Below are positions 6,463-14,905 of a stretch of 27,056 bases of DNA, in pieces (the stretch's first letter is position 1; each line of letters begins with the position of its first letter). This DNA is from an uncultured Bacteroidales bacterium. Lineage in GTDB: Bacteria > Bacteroidota > Bacteroidia > Bacteroidales > ML635J-15. Made by a program: the position numbers and the translations under genes. The stretch is taken from contig CAJOEG010000032.1 of the NCBI GenBank assembly GCA_905233405.1, positions 4,495 to 31,550 on the forward strand. The letters are read 5' to 3'. Below the pieces are notes generated by a model. It was not told the DNA's origin and did not search any database. It saw only the letters and a list, made by a program, of their open reading frames with translations.

Positions 6463-8097
6463 ATGAATAACGCATTATTCTCATTCAGAGAGCCGAAGAA
6501 CGAACCGGGATTCTCATACGCACCCGGAACACCAGAAAGAAAATTATTGAAAGAAGAACTTGAACGTCAGTTCAACCAGTGCATCGAAATTCCTTGTATC
6601 ATTGGCGGTAAGGAAGTTAAGACCGGTGACATGGGTAAGGTTGTTATGCCTACCAACCACAAGCACGTATTGGCAAAGTACCACAAGGTTGGCAAGAAGG
6701 AAGTACAGATGGCTATCGACGCTGCATTGGCAGCTAAGAAGCAGTGGGAAGACACCCCATGGATCGAACGCGCTTCCATCATGATGCGTATCGGCGAACT
6801 TCTTTCGAAGAAATACAGATATGTAATCAACGCAGCTACTATGCTCGGCCAGGGCAAGAACCCGATGCAGGCAGAAATCGACAGCGCACAGGAAACTATC
6901 GACTTCCTCCGCTTCAACTCGTATTTCGCATCGAAGATTTACGCTCAGCAGCCAATTTCCGACAATTCGGTACTCAACCGCAACGAATACCGCGCAATGG
7001 AAGGATTCGTTTATGCAATCACTCCTTTCAACTTCACATCAATCGCTTGCAACCTCAACATTTCGCCAGTATTGATGGGTAATGTTACTATCTGGAAGCC
7101 GGCAACTACCGCTATCCTCTCCAACTACTACCTGATGAAGATTTTCCAGGAAGCAGGTTTGCCAGACGGCGTTATCAACTTCCTCCCGGGCAAGGGTTCG
7201 GTTATCAGCAGCGTAGCTTTCACATCACCTCACCTTGCAGGTATCCACTTCACCGGAAGCACATCTACTTTCAAGGCATTCTGGAAGCAGATCGGTGACA
7301 ACATTGACAAGTACAACACTTATCCGAAGATCGTCGGTGAAACTGGTGGTAAGGACTTCATCTTTGCACACAAGTCGGCTGACCCACGCGAACTCGCAGT
7401 TGCAATCGTTCGTGGTGCATTCGAATTCCAGGGACAGAAGTGCTCGGCAGCTTCTCGCGCATACATTCCAAAGTCGTTGTGGGATGAAACCTTGAAGAAT
7501 GTTAAGGAAATGATGAAGACAGTAAAGGTTGGTGATGTATTTGACTTCACAAACTTTGTAAATGCAGTTATCGACGAAGAATCGTTCGACAAGATTGCTG
7601 GTTACATCGACAGAGCAAAGAAGTCGCGCAAGGCTAAGATAGCTCTCGGTGGAACATACGACAAGAAGGTTGGTTACTTTATCGACCCGACTATCATCGT
7701 TACTACCGATCCGCACTACGAGGCAATTCAGGAAGAAATGTTCGGTCCGGTTATCACAGTTTTCGTTTACGATGACGACAAGTACACAGAAACTCTCCAC
7801 CTCTGCGACGAAACTTCGCCATACGCACTTACAGGTTCAATCTTTGCAAAGTGCCGTTATGCAATCATCGAAGCCGAAAATGTACTTCGCCATGCAGCTG
7901 GTAACTTCTACATCAACGACAAGCCGACAGGCGCAGTTGTAGGCAACCAGCCATTCGGCGGTGCAAGAGCATCGGGTACCAACGACAAGGCAGGTAGCGA
8001 ACTCAACCTCTACAGATGGATTAGCACTCGCTCGATAAAGGAAACTTTCTGCCCTCCGACAGAATACGGTTATCCGTTCCTTGGTAAGGACAAATAA
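6463..8097 (+). CDS. pruA: L-glutamate gamma-semialdehyde dehydrogenase (1-pyrroline-5-carboxylate dehydrogenase)
   Basis: 544 residues, the length of the single-function P5C dehydrogenases of the aldehyde dehydrogenase superfamily. It oxidises glutamate semialdehyde/P5C to glutamate with NAD+, the second step of proline catabolism and also part of ornithine and arginine breakdown. Visible landmarks are VGETGGKDF with general-base Glu293, FEFQGQKCSAASRAY with nucleophile Cys327, EEMFGPVITVFVYDD, and the C-terminal NQPFGGARASGTNDKAG. The N-terminus (FREPKNEPGFSYAPGTPER) is the usual opening of this subgroup. No proline dehydrogenase gene is adjacent. Codons are biased toward AAC, GGT, AAG and GAA more than in neighbouring genes, suggesting high expression. 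It has its own promoter and terminator. Confidence 0.93.
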   Translation: MNNALFSFREPKNEPGFSYAPGTPERKLLKEELERQFNQCIEIPCIIGGKEVKTGDMGKVVMPTNHKHVLAKYHKVGKKEVQMAIDAALAAKKQWEDTPWIERASIMMRIGELLSKKYRYVINAATMLGQGKNPMQAEIDSAQETIDFLRFNSYFASKIYAQQPISDNSVLNRNEYRAMEGFVYAITPFNFTSIACNLNISPVLMGNVTIWKPATTAILSNYYLMKIFQEAGLPDGVINFLPGKGSVISSVAFTSPHLAGIHFTGSTSTFKAFWKQIGDNIDKYNTYPKIVGETGGKDFIFAHKSADPRELAVAIVRGAFEFQGQKCSAASRAYIPKSLWDETLKNVKEMMKTVKVGDVFDFTNFVNAVIDEESFDKIAGYIDRAKKSRKAKIALGGTYDKKVGYFIDPTIIVTTDPHYEAIQEEMFGPVITVFVYDDDKYTETLHLCDETSPYALTGSIFAKCRYAIIEAENVLRHAAGNFYINDKPTGAVVGNQPFGGARASGTNDKAGSELNLYRWISTRSIKETFCPPTEYGYPFLGKDK

Positions 8098-8114
8098 AAC
8101 AATTTATTTCAATT

Positions 8115-8146
8115 AAGGCGGGAGATTTTCTTCCGCCTTTTTTGTA
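8115..8146 (+). terminator. Rho-independent terminator after pruA
   Basis: AAGGCGG (from 8115) pairs with CCGCC plus TT across a short T-rich loop, and a run of T follows to about 8143. It also lies directly upstream of the next promoter. Confidence 0.85.
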
Positions 8147-8162
8147 TTAATAGAAAAATTCA

Positions 8163-8170
8163 TATTTTTG
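8163..8170 (+). promoter_or_regulatory. -7 box almost abutting the mgtC-like start codon
   Basis: TATTTTTG matches TAnnTTTG. Only five bases separate it from the ATG at 8176, so transcription would begin at or next to the start codon. A TTG at 8142-8144 sits 18 nt upstream. Confidence 0.6.
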
Positions 8171-8175
8171 CAGTC

Positions 8176-8673
8176 ATGGATATGACTTGGGAGTTCATAT
8201 TGCGTATATTTGTAGCTGCTATGCTTGGTGGAGCCATAGGACTTGAGCGTGAATACCGCGCCAAGGAAGCAGGTCTGCGTACACATTTCCTCGTAGCGCT
8301 TGGTTCGGCTTTGTTTATGATAGTATCAGCATACGGATTCGACGGTATCAAACTAGGCGAAGAGCAACGTTGGGACATTGCCAGAATAGCAGCACAGGTG
8401 GTTACAGGAATCGGTTTCATTGGCGCAGGAACAATCATTTTTAATAAGAGTGAAAACATAATACGCGGGCTTACAACAGCGGCGGGCGTTTGGGTTACTG
8501 CTGCGATAGGTCTTGCATGTGGTGGTGGAATGTATATTCTTGCGGCAGTATCTACTGCTTTAGTTCTTATTGGTCTGGAAGCATTTAACCTGCTAATACG
8601 TTGGCTTACAAAACGTAGAAAGAGAAAACTTGAAGAACAAATAAGAATTAACAAAATAAAAAAAGATGATTAA
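8176..8673 (+). CDS. MgtC/SapB family membrane protein
   Basis: 165 residues with four to five predicted membrane segments. Family signatures are AAMLGGAIGLEREYRAKEAG near the N-terminus, LRTHFLVALGSALFMIVSAYGF, the strongly conserved RIAAQVVTGIGFIGAGTI, and RGLTTAAGVWVTAAIGLACGGGMY. A basic tail (KRRKRKLEEQ) ends the protein. In pathogens MgtC is linked to low-Mg survival and inhibition of F-type ATPase; most environmental members are uncharacterised, so I give no gene symbol. The ATG at 8176 is the first start; an ATG at 8182 is an alternative. A promoter box immediately before the start suggests a leaderless or very short leader mRNA. Confidence 0.9.
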   Translation: MDMTWEFILRIFVAAMLGGAIGLEREYRAKEAGLRTHFLVALGSALFMIVSAYGFDGIKLGEEQRWDIARIAAQVVTGIGFIGAGTIIFNKSENIIRGLTTAAGVWVTAAIGLACGGGMYILAAVSTALVLIGLEAFNLLIRWLTKRRKRKLEEQIRINKIKKDD

Positions 8674-8690
8674 TAATCAATTGCATCTTT
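8662..8690. terminator. Bidirectional terminator between convergent genes
   Basis: AAAGATG (8662-8668) pairs with CATCTTT (8684-8690), with an A-run on the left and a T-rich run on the right. It sits at the convergence of the MgtC-like gene and the ammonia-lyase gene. It overlaps the last codons of the former and lies next to the stop of the latter. Confidence 0.65.
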
Positions 8691-8692
8691 CT

Positions 8693-10222
8693 TTATAATG
8701 CCATTAGCTTTTTATACTCCCTTAGATACTTTTCTACGTTAGCAATATCGTCGTAGAAAGGAGTGTCTTCGATGAATTTCGGTACCAAGTTGCGTATTGC
8801 ATCGTATTGTGCGCGGGTTGCGGGACTTAGTTTGTTGGCAATTTCGAGGCAGTCGGTTGCTTGGGCAAGTGCGATGTAGTGAATTGCCATCACTTGGAAG
8901 CAATTGTCGATTACTCGCTTGCAAAGCAGTGCCGTGTTGGTTCCCATGCTTACGATGTCCTGATTGTCGTTGTTGTTTGGAATGCTGTGGACGTAATTTG
9001 GCATTGCAAGTGTCTGGCATTCGGCCGTAGTCGAGGTTGCTGTAAACCCGCAGGCTTGCATTCCGTAGTTAAGACCAAGAGTACCAAGGTTTAGGAATGG
9101 TGGCAAAATGCCGTTTATACGGTCGTGGAACAGGTAGTTGAGCTGGCGTTCGGCAGTCATTGCTATGCGTACCATCGCTATCTTTACCTTGTCCTCTTCG
9201 AGCGAAATGTAGTCGCCGTGGAAATTGCCGCCGTGGTAAACGTTCTTTGTTACCGGGTCAACTATCGGGTTGTCGCAGGCGGAGCAGACTTCTTCCTGCA
9301 GTATGCGGCGCGAATTTACAAGTGTTTCGTATATAGGACCAAGTATTTGCGGTGTGCAACGCAGTGAGTAGTAGGGCTGTACCTTGTGCTCAAACACTTT
9401 TTCCTCCTTATGTCCGTTGTTGTAGAGTTCGTGTTCGCGCTGTATGAGGCATTTGCTTCCTTTGGCGAAGTCTCTCATCTGACGAGCAATAACCTGCTGT
9501 CCGTTGTGGCGGCGGCATTCGTTGAGAGGTTCCGACATAAGGTCGTCGAAAGACGAGGCGATTTCGTTCATCCATACCGAGGCGATTACCGAAAGTTCGA
9601 GAAGAATTTCTGCAAAATGCTGATTGACTATTGAAATGCCAGTCATTACCGAAGTGCCGTTTGTGATTGACAAGCCTTCGCGGATGTATATCTTCAGCGG
9701 AGTAAGGTCGAATTTCTTCATTATTTCGGCAGTAGGATGCCATTCTCCATTGTAGTGGACCTTTCCTTCGCCGATGAGTGTAAGTGCGATGTGGGCAAGT
9801 TGTACGAGGTCGCCGCTTGCACCTACGCTTCCGTGCTGCGGTATGAATGGATATATGCCTTTGTTGATGAATTCCTTAAGCAGCAATGCAACATCGACAT
9901 GGATTCCAGATCTGCATTGCATTATTGTGCCGAGCCTTGCTATCATTGCCGCCTTGACGTAGATGTCGTCCAAAGGTTCGCCTGCACCAGTGGCGTGACT
10001 TCTGATGATGTTATACTGCAAGTCGGTAAGGTATTTGTCGTCAACGTGCCACTGCGCCATTGGACCGAAACCTGTATTTATGCCGTATATGACCTTCTCG
10101 GAAGAAAAATCCTTAAGAAACTTGTAGCAATCATCTATGCCTTTTATCGACTCTTCGGAAATGCGAAATGGTTCATTTTCAAACAGAACCTTTTCTATGT
10201 TGTTCAATAATAGAGAATCCAT
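8693..10222 (-). CDS. hutH: Histidine/aromatic amino acid ammonia-lyase (HAL/TAL family)
   Basis: 509 residues of the MIO-dependent ammonia-lyase family. The autocatalytic Ala135-Ser136-Gly137 lies in HGSVGASGDLVQLAHIAL, catalytic Tyr46 in YGINTGFGPMAQ, and YYSLRC is near 284. These enzymes deaminate histidine (to urocanate) or tyrosine/phenylalanine (to coumarate/cinnamate). The substrate-selectivity pair is Ser75-His76, as in histidine lyases. However, the overall pattern (GFGPMAQ, GSVGASGDLVQL, YVHSIPNNNDNQDIVSMGTN) recalls to me the 506-residue flavobacterial tyrosine ammonia-lyase more than ordinary gut HutH proteins (GSLGASGDLAPL). No hutU, hutI or ftcD is adjacent, so the histidine pathway is not supported by context. 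The symbol is conventional only. It has its own promoter box and convergent terminator. Confidence 0.85.
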   Translation of the reverse strand: MDSLLLNNIEKVLFENEPFRISEESIKGIDDCYKFLKDFSSEKVIYGINTGFGPMAQWHVDDKYLTDLQYNIIRSHATGAGEPLDDIYVKAAMIARLGTIMQCRSGIHVDVALLLKEFINKGIYPFIPQHGSVGASGDLVQLAHIALTLIGEGKVHYNGEWHPTAEIMKKFDLTPLKIYIREGLSITNGTSVMTGISIVNQHFAEILLELSVIASVWMNEIASSFDDLMSEPLNECRRHNGQQVIARQMRDFAKGSKCLIQREHELYNNGHKEEKVFEHKVQPYYSLRCTPQILGPIYETLVNSRRILQEEVCSACDNPIVDPVTKNVYHGGNFHGDYISLEEDKVKIAMVRIAMTAERQLNYLFHDRINGILPPFLNLGTLGLNYGMQACGFTATSTTAECQTLAMPNYVHSIPNNNDNQDIVSMGTNTALLCKRVIDNCFQVMAIHYIALAQATDCLEIANKLSPATRAQYDAIRNLVPKFIEDTPFYDDIANVEKYLREYKKLMAL

Positions 10223-10252
10223 CTTTTTTATAGTCTTTCAAAAAACAATTTG

Positions 10253-10260
10253 CAAAAATA
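10253..10260 (-). promoter_or_regulatory. -7 box for the ammonia-lyase gene
   Basis: On the minus strand the sequence reads TATTTTTG, about 31 nt before the start codon at 10222. No good -33 TTG is at the expected distance. It separates this gene from the rfb operon upstream. Confidence 0.5.
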
Positions 10261-10291
10261 CATTTTTTGAGTACACAATAATGTTTTCTGA

Positions 10292-11692
10292 CTAATTTTT
10301 CGGCTGGTGTTCCTTTCTCAGCAGGTCGTTCAGTTCCTTTACGGGATTGAATGTAATAAGCGGAACTTCTACGAAGATTGTCAGCCAGTCGGCCATGGAA
10401 CCGTTCCAAAGTCCAGGATGCTCCAGCACCTTGATTGGTTTGCCGTTGTATGTCTTTTCGGAAATAAAGCAGGTTGAAGAATCAACAAACTTGTTGAGGT
10501 CAAACTTGTTGCCCTTGCAATCCTTGTTGTAACATACCAAATCGACAGGATTGAAATGCGTCGAGTTGTTGAAATGTGCCTTCTGGCTTTCGTCGGCAAG
10601 GTTTATCTGGGCTTTTTCCACAATTCTGTAACGAAATGCTTCCATCTTTCCTTACAAGGAACGGTCCGCCACCAGGTTCGCCAGTGTTCTTTACCATTCC
10701 GCACACACGGATTGGGCGGTTCATAAAGCGGACTAGCACGTCGCAAAGGATTTCCCCACGATCAAAAGTTGTGCAGAAGGTCTTTTCGAGGCTGTCGGCT
10801 ATGCGGTTGCAGTTGTCTGCCGACTTGTCAGTTTCGAGGCTCTGCATGTACGACTTTATGTTTTCTGCAGTTTCGATTAGCACACCGCCAAGCAACTTTT
10901 TGTATGGTAAGGTTTCTGCCATATAGTCCTGATGCACAATGTTGTCGATATTCTTGATGAAGATAATGTCGGCATCAATCTGGTTAAGGTTCTGCAACAG
11001 CGAGCCGTGTCCGCCCGGACGAGTGAAAAGTTCGCCCGAATCGGTAGTAACGAGAGTGCCGTCGTTGTATATTGCAACCGTGTTAGTCGATTTTTCCTGA
11101 AACGAGAATTTCACATCTACATTCAGATTGTTCTTCTGCAAAATCCTATCCAGCAACGACTTGAACATCTCGTAATGTTCTTCCGAAACTGTGAATTCGA
11201 GTTTTGCAGGCTGATCGGAATTGTTCATTGCCACGCCTTCGAAAATCTGTTCCTCGAAAGCGGTACGCGAACAACCAAACCTTTGGGCAATCCAGCATAG
11301 TTAAGCGGTTCGTGCAGAATCTTGTCGGAAATTTCCTCAAGGTTTTCCGCATTCCTTATGCTGTCCTTCAGAGTATCGAAAAACGCGAACTTAGGCAAAG
11401 CATCTATTGTTGCCTTGACCGAATAGTTGTCACCATCGTGCAGGTTTTTGAGGTTTGGCTCGTTGTTGAACGCAATCAGTCGCTTGAACATTCGTGTTGC
11501 CGCACCTGATGCAGGGACAAACTTCTCGACAGTATAGTTCTTGCTTTTTTCGTCGTAGCAGTCGATGTAGTGCTGCTGGTCACTGATTATGGTTATGCCC
11601 TTTTCGGGTGTTGCGGGTACTGCAATGTCAACAAAGTTGCCTTCGCTTTCGAGTAGGCTTTTCTGACGTGATATTTCGGTTTCGCTTAACAT
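10292..11692 (-). pseudogene. DUF4301 family protein gene with two frameshifts
   Basis: Three consecutive minus-strand frames together give a full-length DUF4301 protein of unknown function (family about 500 residues). Frame one (11692 to about 11268) carries KFVPASGAATRMFKRL and LNYAGLPKGLV. Frame two (about 11264 to 10627) carries RTAFEEQIFEGVAM, FTRPGGHGSLLQNLN, DADIIFIKNIDN and GMVKNTGEPGGGPFLV. Frame three (about 10624 to 10292) carries THFNPVDLVC and PGLWNGSMADW. At the first break the segment expected between LPKGLV and RTAFEE (roughly FHxYPEGx, about eight residues) is missing, so this looks like a small out-of-frame deletion. At the second break a single extra base in CAGAATTG explains the shift. 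Two lesions suggest a decayed gene; sequencing or assembly error is the alternative. It follows the lipoprotein gene by 10 nt in the rfb operon. Confidence 0.8.
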
Positions 11693-11702
11693 ATTTGTAT
11701 TT

Positions 11703-12491
11703 TTAAATTGTCTTGATAAAATTATTCCTTATTGTTTCAACATCGTTTTGCAATGTTTCCGATTGAAAACCAGACTTTTCTAATTTATTGAAGTCGGTCT
11801 TTAGGTTTGAAATTACATCGGTGTCGGAAAGTTGTGACAGCAGTTCGTTGATGGAATGCAGCACGTTGAAATGGTTTTCGAGCGAATTTGCATTTTCGTC
11901 GTTCGATTCTGATTCCTGTGCAAGTCCCAGATGTGTGGTTTCAATCCAGAAACCACAGATGAACATGGCGGTAATTCCGTATTTTTCGTTTTCTGCTGGA
12001 ACAATGGTGTTTGTGTCGAGAAGGCTGTCGATTGTGGCAAAAATTACCTGCTCGTCGTTAAGGTTTTCCTCTATCTTGGGCACATATTCCGAGAAAATGT
12101 CGTTATCGACAGCCAATTTTTCTGCTATATGTTTGGTTGCATCAAGAATGTCGGTGCATACCTGCACACGTTCAAAGTAGCGTGCATATCCGAGGTCAGC
12201 GACTAGCATTCCCATTGCCATGGCGGTTTCCTTCGAGTTCTGGTAGAGGTCGGCGGTACGCACGTCAAGCAGCAAGTCCTTGTCGAACTTCACCTTGTTG
12301 AGGCGGATATTTTTGCAGATTTCGGAATACTTGGGCAACTGGTTCAGTATGCTGTCGATATGGCTTTTGTCGGCGGTGGATTCGACGTTGGAAAAGTCTT
12401 CGTTTACCTGCTTGTAGTGAATACCATTGCTGCAGGAAGAGAATGCCAACGCAATAAGCAGCAAAATGCAATATGACTTAACACTGTCCAT
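11703..12491 (-). CDS. Conserved lipoprotein of unknown function
   Basis: 262 residues from the ATG at 12491 (MDSVKSYCILLLIALAFSSC), with an FSS-C lipobox at Cys20. The rest is mostly helical and acidic. KDLLLDVRTADLYQNSKETAMAMGMLVADLGYARYFE suggests a compact helical bundle, and ITAMFICGFWIETTHLGLA is a second conserved-looking hydrophobic helix. I recognise no named domain. The start overlaps the stop of rfbD by 14 nt (ATGGACAGTGTTAA), so translation is probably coupled to rfbD. A start 21 nt further upstream (12512) would spoil the signal peptide. Position in the rhamnose operon hints at, but does not show, an envelope role. Confidence 0.78.
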   Translation of the reverse strand: MDSVKSYCILLLIALAFSSCSNGIHYKQVNEDFSNVESTADKSHIDSILNQLPKYSEICKNIRLNKVKFDKDLLLDVRTADLYQNSKETAMAMGMLVADLGYARYFERVQVCTDILDATKHIAEKLAVDNDIFSEYVPKIEENLNDEQVIFATIDSLLDTNTIVPAENEKYGITAMFICGFWIETTHLGLAQESESNDENANSLENHFNVLHSINELLSQLSDTDVISNLKTDFNKLEKSGFQSETLQNDVETIRNNFIKTI

Positions 12492-13362
12492 TAATTTTAG
12501 AATACCTGTCAATCATCTCTCTCAGCGAATCTGTCCAGTACGGTATGTTGATGCCAAAAGTTTCCGAAATCTTCCTTGTGTTCAGCACGCTGTATGTGGG
12601 ACGGGTTGCCTTGGTGGGATATTCGCTTGTAAGCAAAGGCTTTACCTCGGCTTCAATCTTTGTGAGCCTGAAAATGTGCATCGTAAAGTCGTACCACGAG
12701 CATACGCCACGGTTGGTGAAATGATAGATTCCGCCGTGCCATTCGCCGTTGTTAAGATAAATGTCCGAAATCTTCAGCAATGCCTTTGCAAGGTCGCCTG
12801 CGTATGTAGGAGTGCCAACCTGGTCGAACACAACGCCTTTTATCTTGCCTTCGCTGCCGAGACGAATCATGGTCTTCACATAGTTATTGCCATGTTCGCT
12901 ATATAGCCAGGCCGTACGAACAATCACAGCATCGCAATTCTCGGCGGCAATGTTCTGCTCTCCTTCGAGTTTTGTCCTGCCGTATGCCGATTGCGGATTT
13001 GTTGGTGCATCCTCGCAGTATGGGGTATTTGCCTGACCATCGAAAACATAGTCGGTAGAAACATGAATCAACTTGAAACCGAACTTGTTGGCGCATTTTG
13101 CAAGGTTGCGAGGAGCAACGGCATTTGCCAAGGTTGCATTTTCAAGGTCATCTTCTGCCTTTTCAACTGCAGTGTAAGCTGCGCAGTTTATTACAACTTC
13201 GAACTTGTTGTTAGCAAAAAAGCTAGTTGTTGCCTCAAGGTTTGATATGTCAAGTTTATCAATGTCAACGTATTCGAATTCGGCATTTGCAACCATTTTG
13301 TGGTTGTCGCGAATCTTGTTGCCCAGTTGTCCGTTGCAACCGATGACGAGTATTCTTTTCAT
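12478..13362 (-). CDS. rfbD: dTDP-4-dehydrorhamnose reductase
   Basis: 294 residues of the extended short-chain dehydrogenase RmlD family. It reduces dTDP-4-keto-L-rhamnose to dTDP-L-rhamnose with NAD(P)H, the last step of the pathway. The Rossmann nucleotide motif is GCNGQLGNKI at 8-17. HVSTDYVFDG holds Thr103, and AYGRTKLEGE holds the catalytic Tyr127-x3-Lys131 pair, matching Thr104/Tyr128/Lys132 of the Salmonella enzyme. A longer open frame extends upstream to 13518, but MKRILVIG at 13362 is the natural start and begins two bases after the rfbC stop. Third gene of the rfbA-rfbC-rfbD run. Confidence 0.95.
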   Translation of the reverse strand: MKRILVIGCNGQLGNKIRDNHKMVANAEFEYVDIDKLDISNLEATTSFFANNKFEVVINCAAYTAVEKAEDDLENATLANAVAPRNLAKCANKFGFKLIHVSTDYVFDGQANTPYCEDAPTNPQSAYGRTKLEGEQNIAAENCDAVIVRTAWLYSEHGNNYVKTMIRLGSEGKIKGVVFDQVGTPTYAGDLAKALLKISDIYLNNGEWHGGIYHFTNRGVCSWYDFTMHIFRLTKIEAEVKPLLTSEYPTKATRPTYSVLNTRKISETFGINIPYWTDSLREMIDRYSKINGQC

Positions 13363-13364
13363 TT

Positions 13365-13913
13365 TTAGAAATTTAATTTTGCATCTCTTAATGTTGGGTG
13401 ATTCATGTCTCTTTCTGAGAATATCATCTTGTCCTGCGGAATCTTCCAGTCTATGCCAAGTTCCGGGTCGTTGAAGATTATACCGCCTTCGCTTTCCTTG
13501 TTGTAGGCATTGTCGCAAAGATATGCGAACACAGCATAGTCGGACAAAACCGAAAATCCGTGTGCAAATCCGCGGGGAATAAGGAACTGGCGCTTGTTTT
13601 CTTCGGAAAGTTCCACCGAAAGATGCTTGCCGTATGTTGGCGAACCCTTGCGAATATCTACAGCCACATCGAGTACCTTGCCGACAACGCAGCGCACGAG
13701 TTTTGCCTGCGAATATGGGTTGAGTTGGAAATGCAATCCGCGCACAACGCCGTATGTCGAGCTTGATTCGTTCTGCTGAACGGGGACAAAGTTGATTCCT
13801 GCCGCCTCAAAGACGGATTTATTCCACGTCTCGAAGAAATATCCTCTCTGGTCGCCGAAAACTTTCGGTTCAATAATCTTCAAATCCTTTATAAAGGTAT
13901 CTGTTACAGTCAT
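13365..13913 (-). CDS. rfbC: dTDP-4-dehydrorhamnose 3,5-epimerase
   Basis: 182 residues, normal length for the cupin-fold RmlC family. It epimerises C3 and C5 of dTDP-4-keto-6-deoxy-glucose. Catalytic residues are recognisable: His61 in VVRGLHFQ, Lys71 in QAKLVRCVVGKV, Tyr131 in FAYLCDNAY and Asp169 in SERDMNHP. Each is about two positions below the Salmonella numbering, as expected. The substrate-binding LIPRGFAHGF is present. It starts five bases after the rfbA stop and ends two bases before rfbD, so the three are one transcription unit. Confidence 0.95.
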   Translation of the reverse strand: MTVTDTFIKDLKIIEPKVFGDQRGYFFETWNKSVFEAAGINFVPVQQNESSSTYGVVRGLHFQLNPYSQAKLVRCVVGKVLDVAVDIRKGSPTYGKHLSVELSEENKRQFLIPRGFAHGFSVLSDYAVFAYLCDNAYNKESEGGIIFNDPELGIDWKIPQDKMIFSERDMNHPTLRDAKLNF

Positions 13914-13918
13914 TTCTG

Positions 13919-14788
13919 CTATTTTTCGTTTACGATTCTCAACAAATATTTTCCGTAGTTGCTCTTTGCAAGTTTTTCGGCAAGCACAGCAAGTTGTTCT
14001 TTGTTTATGAAGCCTTTGCGATAAGCAATTTCCTCAATACACGATGCCTTCAAGCCCTGACGGTGCTCGATTGTCTCAATGAAGTTTGATGCCTGCAAAA
14101 GACTGTCCGGTGTTCCAGTGTCGAGCCATGCAAAACCACGACCGAGAAGTTTGATTTGCAGACGGTCTTCCTTGAGGTATAAGTTGTTGAGGTCGGTAAT
14201 TTCAAGTTCGCCACGCTTCGACGGCTTCAAACTCTTAGCCTTTGCAACCACATCGTTCGAGTAGAAGTAAAGTCCTGTTACTGCGTAGTTTGACTTTGGA
14301 TGTTCTGGCTTTTCCTCGATGGAAATCACTTTGCCATTCTTATCGAATTCAGCAACACCGTATCTTTCTGGGTCGTTCACATAGTAACCGAAAATTATTG
14401 CGCCATCTTCGATTTTTGCAGCATCGGTCAACTGCTGACCGAAACTCTGACCATAGAAAATATTGTCGCCAAGCACGAGGCAAACCTTATCGTTGCCAAT
14501 GAATTCCTCGCCGAGAATGAAAGCCTGCGCAAGTCCGTCGGGCGAAGGCTGAATCTTGTAGTGGATGTCCATTCCGAGTTGTGAGCCGTCACCGAAAAGC
14601 TTTTCGTACAAACCGATGTCTGTCGGAGTGGAAATTATCAATACTTCGCGGATTCCCGCCAGCATCAGCGTAGAAAGCGGATAGTAAATCATCGGCTTAT
14701 CGTAAACCGGAATTATTTGCTTCGAAATGCTTATTGTCATCGGGTGCAGACGAGTTCCTGCACCACCTGCTAAAATTATACCTTTCAT
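13919..14788 (-). CDS. rfbA: Glucose-1-phosphate thymidylyltransferase
   Basis: 289 residues, typical of RmlA. It makes dTDP-glucose from dTTP and glucose-1-phosphate, the committed step toward dTDP-rhamnose. The nucleotide-binding loop LAGGAGTRLHPMT is at 6-18, followed by SKQIIPVYDKPMIYYPLS. The metal and sugar region LVLGDNIFYGQ is near 106-116, EEKPEHPKSNYAVTGLYFY near 155-175, and GFAWLDTGT near 219. It is the first gene of the operon, with a promoter box 21-28 nt upstream. The dehydratase rfbB, which acts between RfbA and RfbC, is not in this window and must be encoded elsewhere. Confidence 0.95.
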   Translation of the reverse strand: MKGIILAGGAGTRLHPMTISISKQIIPVYDKPMIYYPLSTLMLAGIREVLIISTPTDIGLYEKLFGDGSQLGMDIHYKIQPSPDGLAQAFILGEEFIGNDKVCLVLGDNIFYGQSFGQQLTDAAKIEDGAIIFGYYVNDPERYGVAEFDKNGKVISIEEKPEHPKSNYAVTGLYFYSNDVVAKAKSLKPSKRGELEITDLNNLYLKEDRLQIKLLGRGFAWLDTGTPDSLLQASNFIETIEHRQGLKASCIEEIAYRKGFINKEQLAVLAEKLAKSNYGKYLLRIVNEK

Positions 14789-14808
14789 TGTATTCTAATT
14801 TTTGTTGG

Positions 14809-14816
14809 CAAAGTTA
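14809..14816 (-). promoter_or_regulatory. -7 box of the rfbACD operon
   Basis: On the minus strand it reads TAACTTTG, a match to TAnnTTTG, 21 nt before the rfbA ATG. The leader would be about 15 nt. The -33 region is AT-rich without a clear TTG. Confidence 0.6.
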
Positions 14817-14905
14817 CAAATTAATATTAATACGAGCGAAAATCAATAAAAATACCAATCGTAAATCTTTTTGTTTACAAAGCTATTGTTGTATTGCAAA
14901 AAATA

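Noticed and set aside
7225..7800. Minus-strand open frame inside pruA
   Set aside because: Lies over the aldehyde dehydrogenase catalytic region and shows no domain of its own.
13363..13518. Upstream extension of the rfbD frame
   Set aside because: It overlaps rfbC out of frame and adds 52 residues before the Rossmann MKRILVIG start; not used by the family.
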